Below are positions 43,030 to 53,784 of a stretch of 64,000 bases of DNA, in pieces. A program made the translations under genes and the position numbers. This stretch comes from Acanthosepion pharaonis (taxonomy: Eukaryota > Mollusca > Cephalopoda > Sepiida > Sepiidae). The stretch covers positions 1,562,001-1,626,000 of the forward strand of contig CAHIKZ030005497.1 of assembly GCA_903632075.3 (NCBI GenBank), given 5' to 3'. The notes under the pieces are model-generated. The model ran no database searches. It was not told the origin of the DNA and saw nothing but the letters and a program-made list of their open reading frames with translations. Position 1 is the first letter of the stretch. Each line of letters opens with the position of its first letter.

Positions 43030-43290
43030 ATTAAAGAGGCACTGTGGAGTCATGGATAGCGGTTCGGATTGAGGAATTGGAGAGCCGAGTTCGAATTCTG
43101 GTCAAATTCACTTACGTGCTGATTCCTTTGGGAAAGGTATGAATCCTCCTCTTCTCCCCACCCCTCCGCTAAGCTATGGGTAAATAGCAGGAAAGACCGG
43201 GTCTACCACTGAAAGAAATGCCAACCTACTGGCAATCGGAAGATGCATGATCGCCTAAGCGTGTATCATGCATGGCTGAATAAATTAATC
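43030..43290 (+). mobile_element. tRNA-derived SINE
   Basis: The head contains 'GGAGTCATGGATAGCGG' (A-box position) and 'GAGTTCGAATTCTGGTC' (B box). The body 'TTCACTTACGTGCTGATTCC', 'CTCCTCTTCTCCCC' and 'CTATGGGTAAATAGCAGG' is shared with 11449, 32440, 53785 and, in part, the bodies of the 5S SINEs. A common body under different heads suggests a SINE superfamily. Confidence 0.72.
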
Positions 43291-44120
43291 ACGCATAACT
43301 GAATAAATTAGTTGAATAAAAAGAGTAAATAAATTTAAACCAATTAAAACAGTCATACAGGAAAATTTCTCGTCTCCTTTTGTTTGTATGTCTGTTTTCA
43401 TAGTATTGATTAAATTTTGTACATCCAATAAGATCTTTAATAAATGAAACTGTTATTTTTTTTTAAAAGATAGAATTAGGAAACACAGTAGTGTTAACAT
43501 TGAACATAAAATATTCCCATCATTAGCAAAGTCAGAACGGACACTTAATTAAATTTTTTATCTATCGTTTCTATCACGTTCTCATTCTTTGATCTACAAC
43601 TCCAATACCGGCTCCCCTGTAAAACCCGGACTTTACGATGAGTCAAAAACTTCAACGACTAATAAAAACACATTTTGTTAAACATCTGATAAACAAATAT
43701 TTAAATAATTTGCAAGACCCGGAACTTTGACAATGAGAGGAAATATCAACAGCCAATGGAATAGCCTGAATCTCTTACACATTGAACACGCCTATCTACA
43801 CAAACAAACTTGTACAGTCATTTATCTACACACCTGTGATGATATTTGCTCGTAAAAACGTCAGTTTTGTTTAGCTGTTGGCTAAGAATTTAATAAAAAA
43901 TTCATAAAAAGATTAAAATAAAATAAAAAAAAACTCATAAAAATATTTATTTGCATAGAGAAGAAATTGTATAAAAGATGTATTTATCTTAAAATACACT
44001 TTTATTTAATTAGCATATAAGATCGAATTAATATACTAAAAATTGACCGCAGTGAAATTTAAACACCGGTAGTGTGATCACTAACGTTCTCACCAATGAT
44101 TTTAACCGTTTTAATTTTTA
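43291..44120. other. No recognisable feature
   Basis: AT-rich unassigned sequence. Confidence 0.5.
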
Positions 44121-44124
44121 TAGT

Positions 44125-44610
44125 GATATTCACCATATACAAGGCTCTGGAGCCACTTGAAGTAGAGGGTTACATAGTAAAACGCAGAATTTATGATAAT
44201 AGGTATGGAAGATAACGTTTAGCCCTGAACATGAACATTTTAAGATTGTAGTGATCGGGAAAAGATCCTCTTGGGATTTGGTTATACAGAACAGTGGTTA
44301 GCGGAAAGAAGTGGTTCAAGTGGAACTTAATTTTACTAATGGAATACGAAAGGAATAAGTTTTCTTTTTACAAATAAAGTGGTATGACGGGACTTACTCG
44401 TAATGTAGTTCGTCCGATCATTTTCCATGGAAGTAACGATAGAGCAGTGAGAGGTTTGCTACAGCATGTCTGCGAGAGAGGGCTTGGGGGTGGAAAATAA
44501 TTTGTCACCCACAAGGACGCAGAGGCGCTTTTGAACTATATCAAGACTAGAAAGTGAGGTCTCAGCAATTCCTGACAGCTGCACTCCATTTTAGACCTGA
44601 CCTGGCTCTT
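44125..44610 (-). mobile_element. LINE family Z, C-terminal region, minus
   Basis: Minus strand reads LYNQIPRGSFPDHYNLKMFM then FRAKRYLPYLLS, the terminal LINE motif 'WNSLPxxxFPDHYNLxxFKxRVNRYL'. Upstream pieces of the linker lie at 44400-44600. The 3' tail ends 'ACTTCAAGTGGCTCCAGAGC'. Aligns with 31060-31700. Confidence 0.75.
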
Positions 44611-44958
44611 GTTTAGCAATGGATCGTTTATACGACTTACACTTGTGGCCTGGGTTGAGTTTAAGACACATTAATCACTCAGACACGGAGCCTTCCCGAG
44701 GGGGTATCCATTCATCATGACTAGTGGTAGTTCGGGGTCAGATTGGTAACTAGTTAGGTTTTCGAGCCATTGAATGTGACTAGCCATTTGTTCTCCCGCT
44801 GCAATCGAAGAAGAGATCACCTGCTAATCTCTGGTTATCCTTAGATTTGGAAGTAAACCCCTTTTTATGTACATTCTCTACCTATATCAAAATGAATGAT
44901 TTCCCCCAGAACTTGCAATTTTATTTTCTGTTATTGTGTGTGTGAATAATATATTAGT
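44611..44958. other. No recognisable feature
   Basis: Unassigned sequence up to the Helitron 3' end. Confidence 0.4.
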
Positions 44959-44959
44959 A

Positions 44960-45640
44960 CTTGCAGTATAACCCGGCGTTGCCCGTGCTTGATTAAAAAA
45001 ATCGTACGACTCATACAGCAATCGCTATCACTTGACTTAAAATATTTTTGCCCTTCCTTGCCTTTAAAGGAGTGCCCTTTGCCGTGCTGATGTTGCTACA
45101 TGCCTTACTTCTTGCCTATCTCACACTGCGAATTTTTTTAAGCTCTATACTAAACATTAAATCTGTTACGAAAAAAGAACTAAACAAAATGAACACAAAA
45201 CGATCAGCTTTAAAAAAGGACTCGTAACTGGAAAAACCGAATGAAAAAAGAATGTTAACAACAAATACTTTTTTACACCCAACCCAGTTCTGCGGAATCA
45301 GAATCAACGTTGAGTTTAAGCAAGCGAATGAGCCAACTGGAGTAAATTGCTATGCAGATTTAAATTTTTCCCACTTGTGACGAATACAGCTATCGATTTT
45401 TTTGCATGCCAATAGAATCTTCCTGCCTATTCGTGGCACCCAGCTATAGGCTCTCACTCTGGCCAGTAGAAAATGGCCGCAAACTAAATGAAAATTGCCG
45501 TAGAAGCATGAAAAAATCGATTATTTCCACTATCAATGGGAATTTGGAAATGCAAAGACTGTCTTGGCCTTCCCACTAACTTGGAGCATGTGCATGTAAA
45601 TTTTGGCGCAAATCCGTCGAAAATTGCGGCCGTGCATTCG

Positions 45641-45692
<52 letters not shown>

Positions 45693-45713
45693 CCTGCCTT
45701 TTATAGATAGAGA
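44960..45713 (-). mobile_element. Non-autonomous Helitron, about 754 bp
   Basis: Minus strand 5' end A|TC at 45714/45713: 'TCTCTATCTATAAAAGGCAG' followed by a (GT)n run and 'TAACGAATGCACGGCCGC'. The 3' end has the GC-rich 'CGGGCAACGCCGGG' hairpin remnant and 'CTGCAAGT' where CTAGT is expected. No terminal inverted repeats and no target duplication, as normal for Helitrons. A second 5' end of the same family is at 63859-64000. No Rep or helicase frame. Replication would need an autonomous partner. Confidence 0.72.
45636..45690. repeat. (CA)n inside the Helitron 5' end
   Basis: The GT/CA run sits at the same place in both Helitron copies, so it is part of the element. Confidence 0.95.
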
Positions 45714-46298
45714 TGTAGAATGCGTGCTAAGCGATAATAGCTTAATATCTAACTTTAAAACATATCTTACATATTTCGTCTTATCGATGATACTTTTAAC
45801 TTGCTTTCATATTTCTATTTAATCATTTTTATGGTTGTTGTTGTTGTAATGAAAAACTGTACTGTTTATTCTATGCGTTTAATTATTTATTTACCTCATG
45901 GTTTAATTGTAGAAAAAAATACGTTATATCGGGGTTTGCCTTTGTAAATGATGGTTATCTATCTTTTCCAGTTCATTCATTTGTACCAATAACAGTCATG
46001 CTAAAAAAGCTCTCGCAAATGGAGAGAAAATATATTGGTATTCTACAATCACTTAGTATTTCCGTGATATACCCCAACCTTAAAAAGATAATACGAAGGA
46101 CCCAAATAAGCCAAAGAAATCAATTCGAAAAATGTGATATACATGGAATTATATTATATACAATGATGGAATATAAAAAAAAATATGTCACATCAAAATG
46201 AAACAAATGGCTGAAACCACACGATGTGTGAAGCGAACAATTGCAACAAGGTCCGTCTACGAAAAACTAGAGTTGAGGGGCTGAATATAAAAAGGGTG
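45714..46298. other. No recognisable feature
   Basis: A 67-codon plus frame at 45998-46201 (MLKKLSQMERKYIGILQSLS) is lysine-rich and unrecognised. Confidence 0.35.
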
Positions 46299-46299
46299 G

Positions 46300-46515
46300 T
46301 TGATTAAATGAAGAAATGGGAGGTACTGAAGTACAAAATCGGATTACTAGGTGTAAAAGTATTGGCGAAGATAGGTAAATTAGTATTATATTAGGCATAT
46401 TGATATCAATCAGTCGAAAATATTATACACGCATACACTTTATCAGGCAGATATAGAGACAGATGAACTGGTAATAGATAGAGCGATGGATAGCTCACCA
46501 CATGCATAATGGGCA
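46300..46515 (+). repeat. Dispersed repeat D, copy 2
   Basis: Direct-orientation match to 24897-25120 over about 215 bp, 21 kb away. Confidence 0.8.
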
Positions 46516-46565
46516 TTATTATATAAAATAATATTTAAACAGATTAATACAAGAATGCATCCACA

Positions 46566-46567
<2 letters not shown>

Positions 46568-46600
<33 letters not shown>

Positions 46601-46638
46601 TACGTGTGTGTGTGTGTGTGTATGTGTGTGTGTGTGTG
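46568..46638. repeat. (TA)n(TG)n microsatellite
   Basis: Compound array; the solo LTR is inserted at its TG end. Confidence 0.95.
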
Positions 46639-47038
46639 TGTTGTGGATTGCCGGATGAAATCCGGTCTCAAAATGAATGAAAAACGCAGGAATGAAATAT
46701 AGCAAATAAATGTATTGACGTAATAATACAATTGGCAATACGGTTAGTAGATACAAAAATGCGGTTAGTAGCAATAATAATAATAATAATAATAATATAT
46801 ATATATATATATATATATAGTCTGGGAAATTCAGTATCGAAGTATGACTTCCTTCTGAGTCTACGTGCTCGCAACTGTGACTCTTACCAAGCGGTTACCT
46901 CACACTCTCACTCTCACTCTCACTCTCTTACTTCCGTTATCACAGTCTCACTGTCTGACTTCCGTGTATTCACCGGCAGCATTACAAGTACACGCTAAGC
47001 GAGTCCACTTGTATGAAAAAGGGGTGGACCCCTTAACA
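46639..47038 (+). mobile_element. Solo LTR, second copy, about 400 bp
   Basis: Begins TGTTGTGGATTGCC and ends CTTAACA. It shares most of its length with 33066-33448. It has gained (AAT)n and (TA)n at 46773-46819 and a (CACTCT)n run at about 46905. No target duplication is visible, as the left flank is a TG microsatellite. Same orientation as the first copy, but the first has its own flanking duplications, so the two are not ends of one element. Confidence 0.8.
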
Positions 47039-47147
47039 ATATAACAATTTAACCCAGTCATATAAAAAAGCAAGTAGAAAGGGACGAAGGGAATGATATA
47101 TTCTTATTTGTAAATTCAAGGGGCCTAAGAATGATAAGTAACAATTC

Positions 47148-47501
47148 ATGTCATGGTTTACGTTCTTAATTAATTTATACAGATACAGAAAGCGATTGTC
47201 TCCTTTTAGTGGAGATAAATTACATAACAGTCGCTTAGTGAAGTCAGTGCATGCACTAAACAAGCCGGCAGTCAAATTCATTTCGTTCACAGCAGCCAAA
47301 CCGAAAAGTTTCTTTAGCTTGGGTTCCCGGTTGCCCGGACAGTGGCTAAATTTACCTCTTCAGCAGCTTATTTGTCCATGGTGCCGTTTCCCTTGGGAAT
47401 ATGTCTTTCCCAGATATAGAAAGAAACTCCAGCTCGCAGTCCTCAATTTCGGAAAACCCAAGACTCGCTTATTCCCACTCGTGGAATATCTACTTTCCTA
47501 G
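47148..47501 (+). CDS. Unrecognised open frame, 117 codons
   Basis: From ATG 47148: a hydrophobic, basic start (MSWFTFLINLYRYRKRLSPF), later SRLPGQWLNLPLQQLICPWC. Composition is ordinary and GC is higher than in the surroundings. No known family. It lies 110 bp after the solo LTR and before LINE V, so it may be a transposon remnant. Chance remains the simplest explanation. Confidence 0.2.
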   Translation: MSWFTFLINLYRYRKRLSPFSGDKLHNSRLVKSVHALNKPAVKFISFTAAKPKSFFSLGSRLPGQWLNLPLQQLICPWCRFPWEYVFPRYRKKLQLAVLNFGKPKTRLFPLVEYLLS

Positions 47502-47624
47502 GACATCGATAGATCCTGCCTGTTTAAATCTGGAGTCCTCAGCATGGAATATTCGAGAAATTATGTTAAAAAAATACTGAGTATACGTTCCGTTTATTTA
47601 TTAAGCAGCACATTTATTTATTTT

Positions 47625-47668
47625 CGTCTACCGGCTTGAATGTTCCCGAAATCTATCATAATTTTATA
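47625..47668 (-). mobile_element. SINE tail fragment
   Basis: 'CTACCGGCTTGAATGTTCCC' and 'GAAATCTATCATAATTTTAT' match the body of the tRNA-derived SINE at 13905-13950. Confidence 0.5.
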
Positions 47669-47682
47669 TGTCAATGTACCAT

Positions 47683-47762
47683 AATAATAATAATAATAAC
47701 AGACACGCACGTGCGCACGCGCAAACGACCACACACGCCCTCGGACACACACGGACACACAC

Positions 47763-47854
<92 letters not shown>

Positions 47855-47868
47855 ATGTATATGTATAT
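47683..47868. repeat. (ATA)n, (CA)n, (TA)n, (TG)n cluster
   Basis: Compound microsatellite, with a CG-containing CA-rich stretch at 47700-47760. Confidence 0.94.
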
Positions 47869-47887
47869 ATTAAAAATATGGAACTCA

Positions 47888-48350
47888 TATACGGAATCTA
47901 CTGCTAAAATCGCTGGAAAAATAATCGGTGTGTTGTACCGCACAGTAAATATCTGTCTCCTCTGCTATACTCTAAGTTAAAAAGACAGATCAGACGAAAA
48001 ATTGAGTATTGGTGACATATCTCTGCTGGAAGCGCCCAATTCTGATTAGCCCGTCTTGCTTGAGTGCAAAAACCTCTTCGTGGCCTTGTTGGTGACAAAG
48101 TATTTTCCGACATAAATTATTTTCCAACCCTTTTCGAATAGACGTAATGTCGCCAGCCTCTCGCTGCACTAAAGATATTTCTATAGCTCCACCAGCCTTG
48201 ACATTAGCAGCTGGGACCCGCAATTTAACGTACAAAACGACAAGTCAGCCTTATTCCTTTCGTATTCCATTAGGAAGTACCACTCGAAGAGCTTATTCAG
48301 AAGAACCAGTGTTTTGTGGAACAGATTTCTCGAATGATGTTTTCTAAATC
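47888..48350 (+). mobile_element. LINE family V, C-terminal region
   Basis: Plus strand pieces: KIAGKIIGVLYRTVN (47907), RLA*VQKPLRGLVGD (48045) and, in the frame at 48147-48347, AAGTRNLTYKTTSQPYSFRI, PLGSTTRRAYSE and FCGTDFSNDVF. These correspond to 'KVVGSLYR', 'RVQKRLRGLVGD' and 'FxxxIPLxRTTRYxNSFF' of a CR1/Jockey-like LINE also found at 57230. Stops and shifts present. Confidence 0.72.
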
Positions 48351-48504
48351 ACTGCAATCTTATCCTCTTCAAGTTTACGTATAAACATTATCTTTCCTCA
48401 GTAATCACATAAATGAACTTCATACCCTTCCCTTAGGCTCATACAGTACTATACTGTAATCCTAAACCTTGAGTTACTTTTAGACCTCATATTGGGTGTA
48501 TATT

Positions 48505-48510
<6 letters not shown>
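48351..48510. other. Spacer
   Basis: Unassigned. Confidence 0.35.
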
Positions 48511-48560
<50 letters not shown>

Positions 48561-48626
48561 CAAGAGAGAGAAAGAGAAAGAGAGTGAGAATATGAATATA
48601 TATATATATATGAATATATATATATA

Positions 48627-48722
<96 letters not shown>
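48511..48722. repeat. (TA)n arrays with GA insert
   Basis: TA blocks interrupted by a GAGAAAGA run (48563-48590) and GAATA steps. Confidence 0.95.
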
Positions 48723-48724
<2 letters not shown>

Positions 48725-48789
48725 GTTAGAATTATACGATGGCTTCTGAGCGCTCACCGCTTTCATAACAATTATCTGAGTTTATAGAT

Positions 48790-49070
48790 TGGGTCCCATT
48801 GGTGATAACCCTGTGTGAAGTCGTCCCCCGGTCGCAGCGCCAACTGTGACGTTCTATCCTGCTCTACCACGGCGCCAGTTGTGACGTCCTCAAACAGCAC
48901 CACTTGTGACTTCTTCGCCACGGCGCCAGCTGTTCGCTCCTCGCTGATCCGTCCGGGTGTCGCTGCTCCAAACGTGACGTCCGCCTGTCGCGTCAGTCGT
49001 GTTGTCTCGTCCTGTGACGACCAACTCGCCTGGTATCGGTCGCGGCACCCAAATGTGACGTTCTAACCTT
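48790..49070 (-). mobile_element. LTR-retroelement leader with repeated primer-site-like units
   Basis: On the minus strand 'GTCACATTTGGGTGCCGCG', 'GTCACAACTGGCGCCGTGG', 'GTCACAGTTGGCGCTGCGACC' (by eye) and two poorer versions follow one another. Each joins a 'GTCACA' end to a 'TGGxGCxGxG' sequence like a tRNA primer-binding site. GC content is far above the surroundings. Read as the leader of a minus-strand LTR element whose LTR lies at higher coordinates. An alternative is a CRE-like TGACGT-rich regulatory block. Confidence 0.4.
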
Positions 49071-49884
49071 TTGGTGATTCGGGTGAGAATCTGGTTAGAT
49101 TTGATATCAGCCTCGTCGCTCCCAACTCGCTTCCAACGCCTGGTTACCAAGGTAACTGCATTGATCTCCAGTCTGCCTACACACGTTGTGAATTGATCTT
49201 AGACAAACGAGATCAAACAGTGGTTGGGGCCGTAATGCAAATTGAGTTCAACGGGGGTGATAACACACAAATATGCATAAAAGAAAATAAAATGAAAACT
49301 CAAAAAGTTCAAAGTATCAAAGAAAAAGGTAACAAACTTTATGTCTAGTTTTTCGATACATAGGACTGCATCTATCTCCCGACCCGTTCTGTGGATTGTG
49401 ACACGTCGTTTTCGCTAGGCAAGTTTTAACACTTCAAGTTGTTTGCTCTCTAAGAAATTTGTGTTTCGGTGTGTCTTTGGACGAAAGTCGAAAAAAAACT
49501 TACTTCGGTGGTCTGGTCTTAAGTCGCTCTTCAAAATAATTGTTCTTGGTTGAAGACGAGTCCGGAATTTTGCGTGAATCTTGGTCAGCTATCTTGGTCT
49601 ATCATCTCTGCCGCCAGGGCCCGAACTGATTTCTGCCTGTTGGGGCCTGGCTTTTATTGACGCCGATCAAAACCGGGGTGGGTCTGTTGGCGTCCGGGGG
49701 GTTCCTCGATAATTCTAAATACATATCCACCTCTTTTATTTCTGGTTAGGGATTTTCCACTCTTTTCCATTTTTGGTAACTTTTTTTCTCACCCCCTTTT
49801 TTTCACCATACTTCTGAGGGGCGTGAACTGCCTCCCACTTCTTCGTAGCAGCTTCTCATACTTACACTCTGGATGGGGGCGTCG

Positions 49885-50005
49885 ACAGCCTTCTTCGTGC
49901 GTCACGTGATCACTCTCGGCCAATGAGGTCTTGGTCGGGTATCTTTCCTCCTCCTTCGTGCGTCACGTGATCACCACTTGACCAATGATGTCTTAGTCGG
50001 GCGTG
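49885..50005. repeat. 63-bp direct duplication with CACGTG
   Basis: 'CTTCGTGCGTCACGTGATCA', followed by 'CCAATGA' and 'GTCTT..GTCGG', occurs at about 49891 and 49954. Each unit contains the E-box CACGTG and GTCACGTGA. Confidence 0.85.
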
Positions 50006-50289
50006 AACAATCTGCGGCTTTGTTTCGGAAAAAAAATATCTTGCTTAACTAAAAAAAAAATATATTTTGCTTTTCCTTTTCTTCCTTAATCGCTGTATCA
50101 TTTCTCTGGCCACCAACGGGAAAATATGAACAATGGGGTCATAATTCTTGTTCTACACGTGGCTTACGTCAGGTATTTTATCGCTAATTTATCAAGATGG
50201 TTGGTATTCTTAACATGGCCTCAAAAAAGAATTATCCCCAAGTTTTCAGTCAGTCTGACGTCTCCAAGGAAGAAAGAAAAACACCCCTG

Positions 50290-50800
50290 GGTCCCATTTA
50301 TTTTCCTTCGGTACATGTGTCTGATAACATAAATTTATTATCGCAGGCAAAAGTTGTTTTGTCGAAAAGAATTTAGTTAGCGAGACTGCTTGTGTGGGAT
50401 TTTAATTTTCCATATCTAACTAAGGCTCTGTAGCTACACCTGTGTTTTATCACTTATCAAAATTAACGTTTCAAGTGGACTTTCTTTGGCGAACATTTCT
50501 TGATAACACAATTCCATTCGCGCAGGCCAAGTAGGAAAATCGGTCAACGATTACTCGTAGGTGGCCTTTAATTTTCATATCTGTCCAAAGTCTTTTTTAG
50601 TCGCCTGTTTCTTTTCGTCACTTATCGAAATAACATTTTCACTTGAATTTTTCCCTTGGCCGGTGTTCTGTGTTGATAATAAGATGCCTTCCCGTACCAA
50701 TAGTTTGTTTTCATATCCTTAGATAACACTTCCCTACCCACTCAAATCTCATTGTCATTGTAATGACACTCTTTCGCCATTTGCCACTTATCAAAATAAC
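50290..50800. repeat. Three tandem units of about 167 bp
   Basis: 'CACTTATC' with following 'AAATAAC' recurs at 50451, 50619 and 50785. 'GATAACA' with following 'CGCAGGC' recurs at about 50319 and 50504, with a poorer copy at 50673. Internal divergence is high. Confidence 0.75.
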
Positions 50801-51061
50801 CCTTTTTTTATTGCCTCTTAGCCGTGTGTGTGTTCGCTTATCACCTATGATCCGTCTCGCATTTCTTTCTGCCTTCTTTTCTTTCTCTTTCTTTCTCTGC
50901 CTCGTAAATGGTGCCGCACCTGTTTCTTTGACGTTTTTCGTCAGTTTGTGTTCTCGTGGCTTGTATTTTATCTTCTTTCAGAAAATAAATTAAATTCAGC
51001 ATCTCCCAGGAAAATAGAAATACTTGATAAACGCAGAAGTAAAATCTTAAAGAACTTCTAT

Positions 51062-51195
51062 TGGTAAAAATCTAGGTATGCTATATTTATGGGTAAAAAT
51101 GGTGAATATATGGTATGTAAATAAGAAAGTGTCCATTGAAATGAGGATCGTGCGGTGACAGTCCGTTTCAGGCTTGAACGCAAACAGCAGATCAT
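51062..51195 (-). repeat. Hammerhead-bearing repeat, copy 4, minus
   Basis: The minus strand order matches copy 3: 'GAAAC', 5 nt, 'GTC' (51160-51152), linker, then 'CCATTTTTACCCATAAATAT' and 'AGCATACCTAGA'. The core that should read CTGACGA is 'CTGCTGT', so the ribozyme is inactive in this copy. It lies 6 bp from the mariner copy B. Confidence 0.6.
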
Positions 51196-51200
51196 ATATA

Positions 51201-52039
51201 CAGGTTGCGATTGATAAATTAACATCAGTTGTTGTTTTTAATTTCGCGCATGCGTGTTGTTAGTTTTTGATTTTGTCGATTGCACAATATAGTAGGGTTC
51301 GTTGGACACTCTCTGTGCGAAAAAGACCACCATGACGCAATTCACTCCACCAGAAATTAGAAAATGGCATGCTGTACCGCTTGAAATTCGCACCGGAAGT
51401 TCCAATTCGAACATTTCAGAGTGTTTGGGTGTCAATCAGATGACAGTACAAATGATTCGGAAAGAGTTAGATTAGTCTAATAGTAGTAATGAAGGTACGA
51501 TACCTTGGAAAAGAACACCTGAAGTTTTTGGTGAGAGCCTCAGACTCAACACGGGAGTCTATATCAAGAGTCTTGAGGAGGTAGTGGTGCCCTAGATCAG
51601 GAGGGTGGCTGCTGGAAGACTCTATGTCTGGCATCAGGACTCTGCATCATGCCAAAGACGGAGGAGAACCCAGTCACGGCTCTCAGACAATTTCTGTGAC
51701 CGAATCGCCCCTTACATCTGGCTATCTAACTCCACAGACTGCAAACCTCTTGATTAATATGTGTGAGGCGCAGTTGAGCGAAAGACCCCAAAACTCCTTG
51801 TAACACCACATTGAATGCAAGGATTGTGGCCTCTGTCACCAGCTCTCACAAGGAGACCGCCCAGAAGAGGAGATTCCGAAGTCATCTGAAGGTCGTGGTT
51901 GAAAACACTGGTGATTTTATTAAATAAATTTAGTCTTTCCTATTTTTGTGTAATTTTAGGTAAATATATCTGTTAAAATTTGATGTCAGTGCTATTTTCA
52001 TTTTAGCATAATTTAGACGGTGATTTATGTATTGCAACC

Positions 52040-52041
<2 letters not shown>
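51201..52041 (+). mobile_element. Mariner-family element (copy B), 841 bp
   Basis: Starts 'CAGGTTGCGATTGATAAATT' after a TA (51199-51200) and ends with the inverted form 'GATTTATGTATTGCAACCT' at about 52041, followed by TTA and a CA array. It holds the longest transposase remnant of the family. It inserted next to, and perhaps into, hammerhead repeat copy 4. Confidence 0.85.
51331..51900 (+). pseudogene. Mariner-like transposase, broken
   Basis: ATG 51331: MTQFTPPEIRKWHAVPLEIR, then SNSNISECLGVNQMTVQMIR is the N-terminal helix-turn-helix, ending at a stop (51473). Further pieces: VYIKSLEEVVVP, RLYVWHQDSASCQRRRRTQS (first catalytic Asp in 'WQQDSAPCH' context), APYIWLSNSTDCKPLD (second Asp region, damaged from 'WPPNSPDCNPLDYYVW') and GAVERKTPKLLVTP. 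At least five stops. Shorter than family length because a central segment is deleted. Confidence 0.82.

Positions 52042-52042
<1 letters not shown>

Positions 52043-52124
<82 letters not shown>
52043..52124. repeat. (CA)n(TA)n microsatellite
   Basis: Abuts the right end of mariner copy B. Confidence 0.96.
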
Positions 52125-52186
52125 TGTCATTCTAAACAGTATGCTTGCTGTTTCACTGCTCACCAGTGTGGCTCGACATCTGATTG

Positions 52187-52187
<1 letters not shown>

Positions 52188-52220
<33 letters not shown>
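52188..52220. repeat. (TA)n microsatellite
   Basis: Short TA array. Confidence 0.93.
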
Positions 52221-52222
<2 letters not shown>

Positions 52223-52700
52223 CATATAATAGCTTGCTGTTCGTTTCCGAGTATACTTGTTTCTTTGAGTGTCTAACTAATCCCTGTTATAGATGCTTGC
52301 TCAGTTATATTTTATTTCCTCATGACCAAGAGAGCCAACCTTTGATTTACCAAGTAGATTTTTGTTACAGTTTCTAGGAGAGAGCGTAGAATCTTGCATG
52401 TTCGTACGCTTTGGACACAATGACTTGTGATTTGCTGCATGCAAAAAATATATATATACGATATTTCTTTATGACTTTTCCGTGTGTAGACGTGTCCACT
52501 GTATGAGAACACAAATGATCAGCCGCTTATGTAAATGTCAATGTGCAAATTTTCTCAATGTCCCCTTTTTTATATTTGCTCGGAATTAGTTTGGCAAATG
52601 AAAAATGATAAACAAATATGATGTCTCTTCATTGTCAAGGAATGTTTATTTATAAAGCAAAGTTTTTGTGGAAAAAAGAGATTCAAAATATGATAAAGTG
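52221..52700. other. No recognisable feature
   Basis: Unassigned. Confidence 0.45.
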
Positions 52701-52705
52701 GGATT

Positions 52706-53009
52706 ATCTACAATAGATTGGTTGTGTAACTTGTATTATCTAGGATGAATGGGCTGTGTAACGGGTATCATCTAGGATGGATGGGTTGTGTTACGGGTAT
52801 TATCTAGGATGAATGGGTTGTGTAAGAGGTATTATCTAGGATGGTTAGGTTGTATAAGCTGTATTACCTAGGATGGATGGGGCATGTAATGGGTATTATC
52901 TAGGATGGATGTCTTGCGTAACGGGTATTATCTAAGATGGATGGGTTGTGTTACGGGTATTACGGGTGGTTTGTGTAACAGGTATGTTCTAGGAAGGATG
53001 GGTTGTGTT
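52706..53009 (+). repeat. 32-bp minisatellite
   Basis: About nine or ten units of 'ATTATCTAGGATGGATGGG' plus 'TTGTGTAACGGGT'. Period 32, so no continuous frame. Confidence 0.93.
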
Positions 53010-53010
53010 T

Positions 53011-53690
53011 GAGGCTATGTTGAAGGGCAGATTCACTTCTCGAGAAACAGCTACCAGACCTCGTTTTATATGGGGTCTACGGGGAATTTTTGGCTGAGTC
53101 TATGGGCTCGGATACCCCATACCCCATATTAAATTCGGCCTTGTGTCATATCTGACCGCGTGGGGAGATTGGTAGATATTGTGCATCGGAGATTCGTCAC
53201 TGGCTCTGCTGGTGAAACTCTCTGCCCAGAGGCAGAGAAGATCCCCAGATGAGGCTATGTCGAAGGGCAGAGTCTCGGCTCGGGAAACAGCTACCCGACC
53301 CCGTTTTATACGGCGTCTATGAGGATTTTTTTAGCCGAGCCCACGGGCTCGAATACCCCACATTAAATTCGGCTTTGTGCTACATCTGACTGCGTGGGGC
53401 GGTTAGTAGATATCCTGCAGTTGGAGATTCGTCTCTAGTTGTGCTGGTCAAACTCTCTGCCGCCGAGAAAAGAGGATCTCCAGACGAGGCAGATGTGGAA
53501 GGGCAGAGTCTCGTCTCAGGAAACAGCTACCCGACACCGTTTTATACGGGTTCTACGTGGGATTTTTGGCCGAGCCTACCGACTAGGATACCTCACATTA
53601 AATTCGGCCTTGTGGCGCATCTGACCACGTGGGCCGATTGGTACATATCTTGCAGTTGATGATTCATTGTGGACTTCACTTGACTACTTC
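53011..53690 (+). repeat. Three tandem units of about 240 bp
   Basis: Units begin at 53011, 53251 and 53486 ('GAGGCTATGTTGAAGGGCAG' and variants); the third is short. Each has 'CAGCTACCCGACCCCGTTTT', 'GAGCCTACGGGCTCG' variants and 'AAATTCGGCCTTGTG'. The last motif also occurs in the tRNA-like units at 58500. GC is above background. The plus frames here differ between units, so no gene is inferred. Confidence 0.9.
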
Positions 53691-53784
53691 TACGCGCCTC
53701 TGGTGTTCTTGTCCTAAGTATTATCGTACATTACCTACCTTCGTTTGATTATTCTAGTCAGTAACTTTCCATAGGGTACAACAG

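Larger units (their letters stand above)
49071..51060 (-). mobile_element. Candidate long LTR / 5' region of a retroelement, minus
   Basis: GC-richer block without coding frames. On the minus strand a TATA-like 'CAATAAAAGCCAGG' (about 49643-49656) with GC-rich upstream DNA could be the U3-R boundary. Direct repeats of 'TTCGTGCGTCACGTGATCAC' lie at 49892 and 49955, and a 167-bp triplication at 50290-50800. No second LTR, gag or pol is seen in the window, and the 5' TG end was not located, so this is tentative. Confidence 0.3.

Noticed and set aside
33066..47038. Two LTRs as ends of one 14-kb retroelement
   Set aside because: The first LTR has its own target duplication on both sides, and the interval holds unrelated elements.
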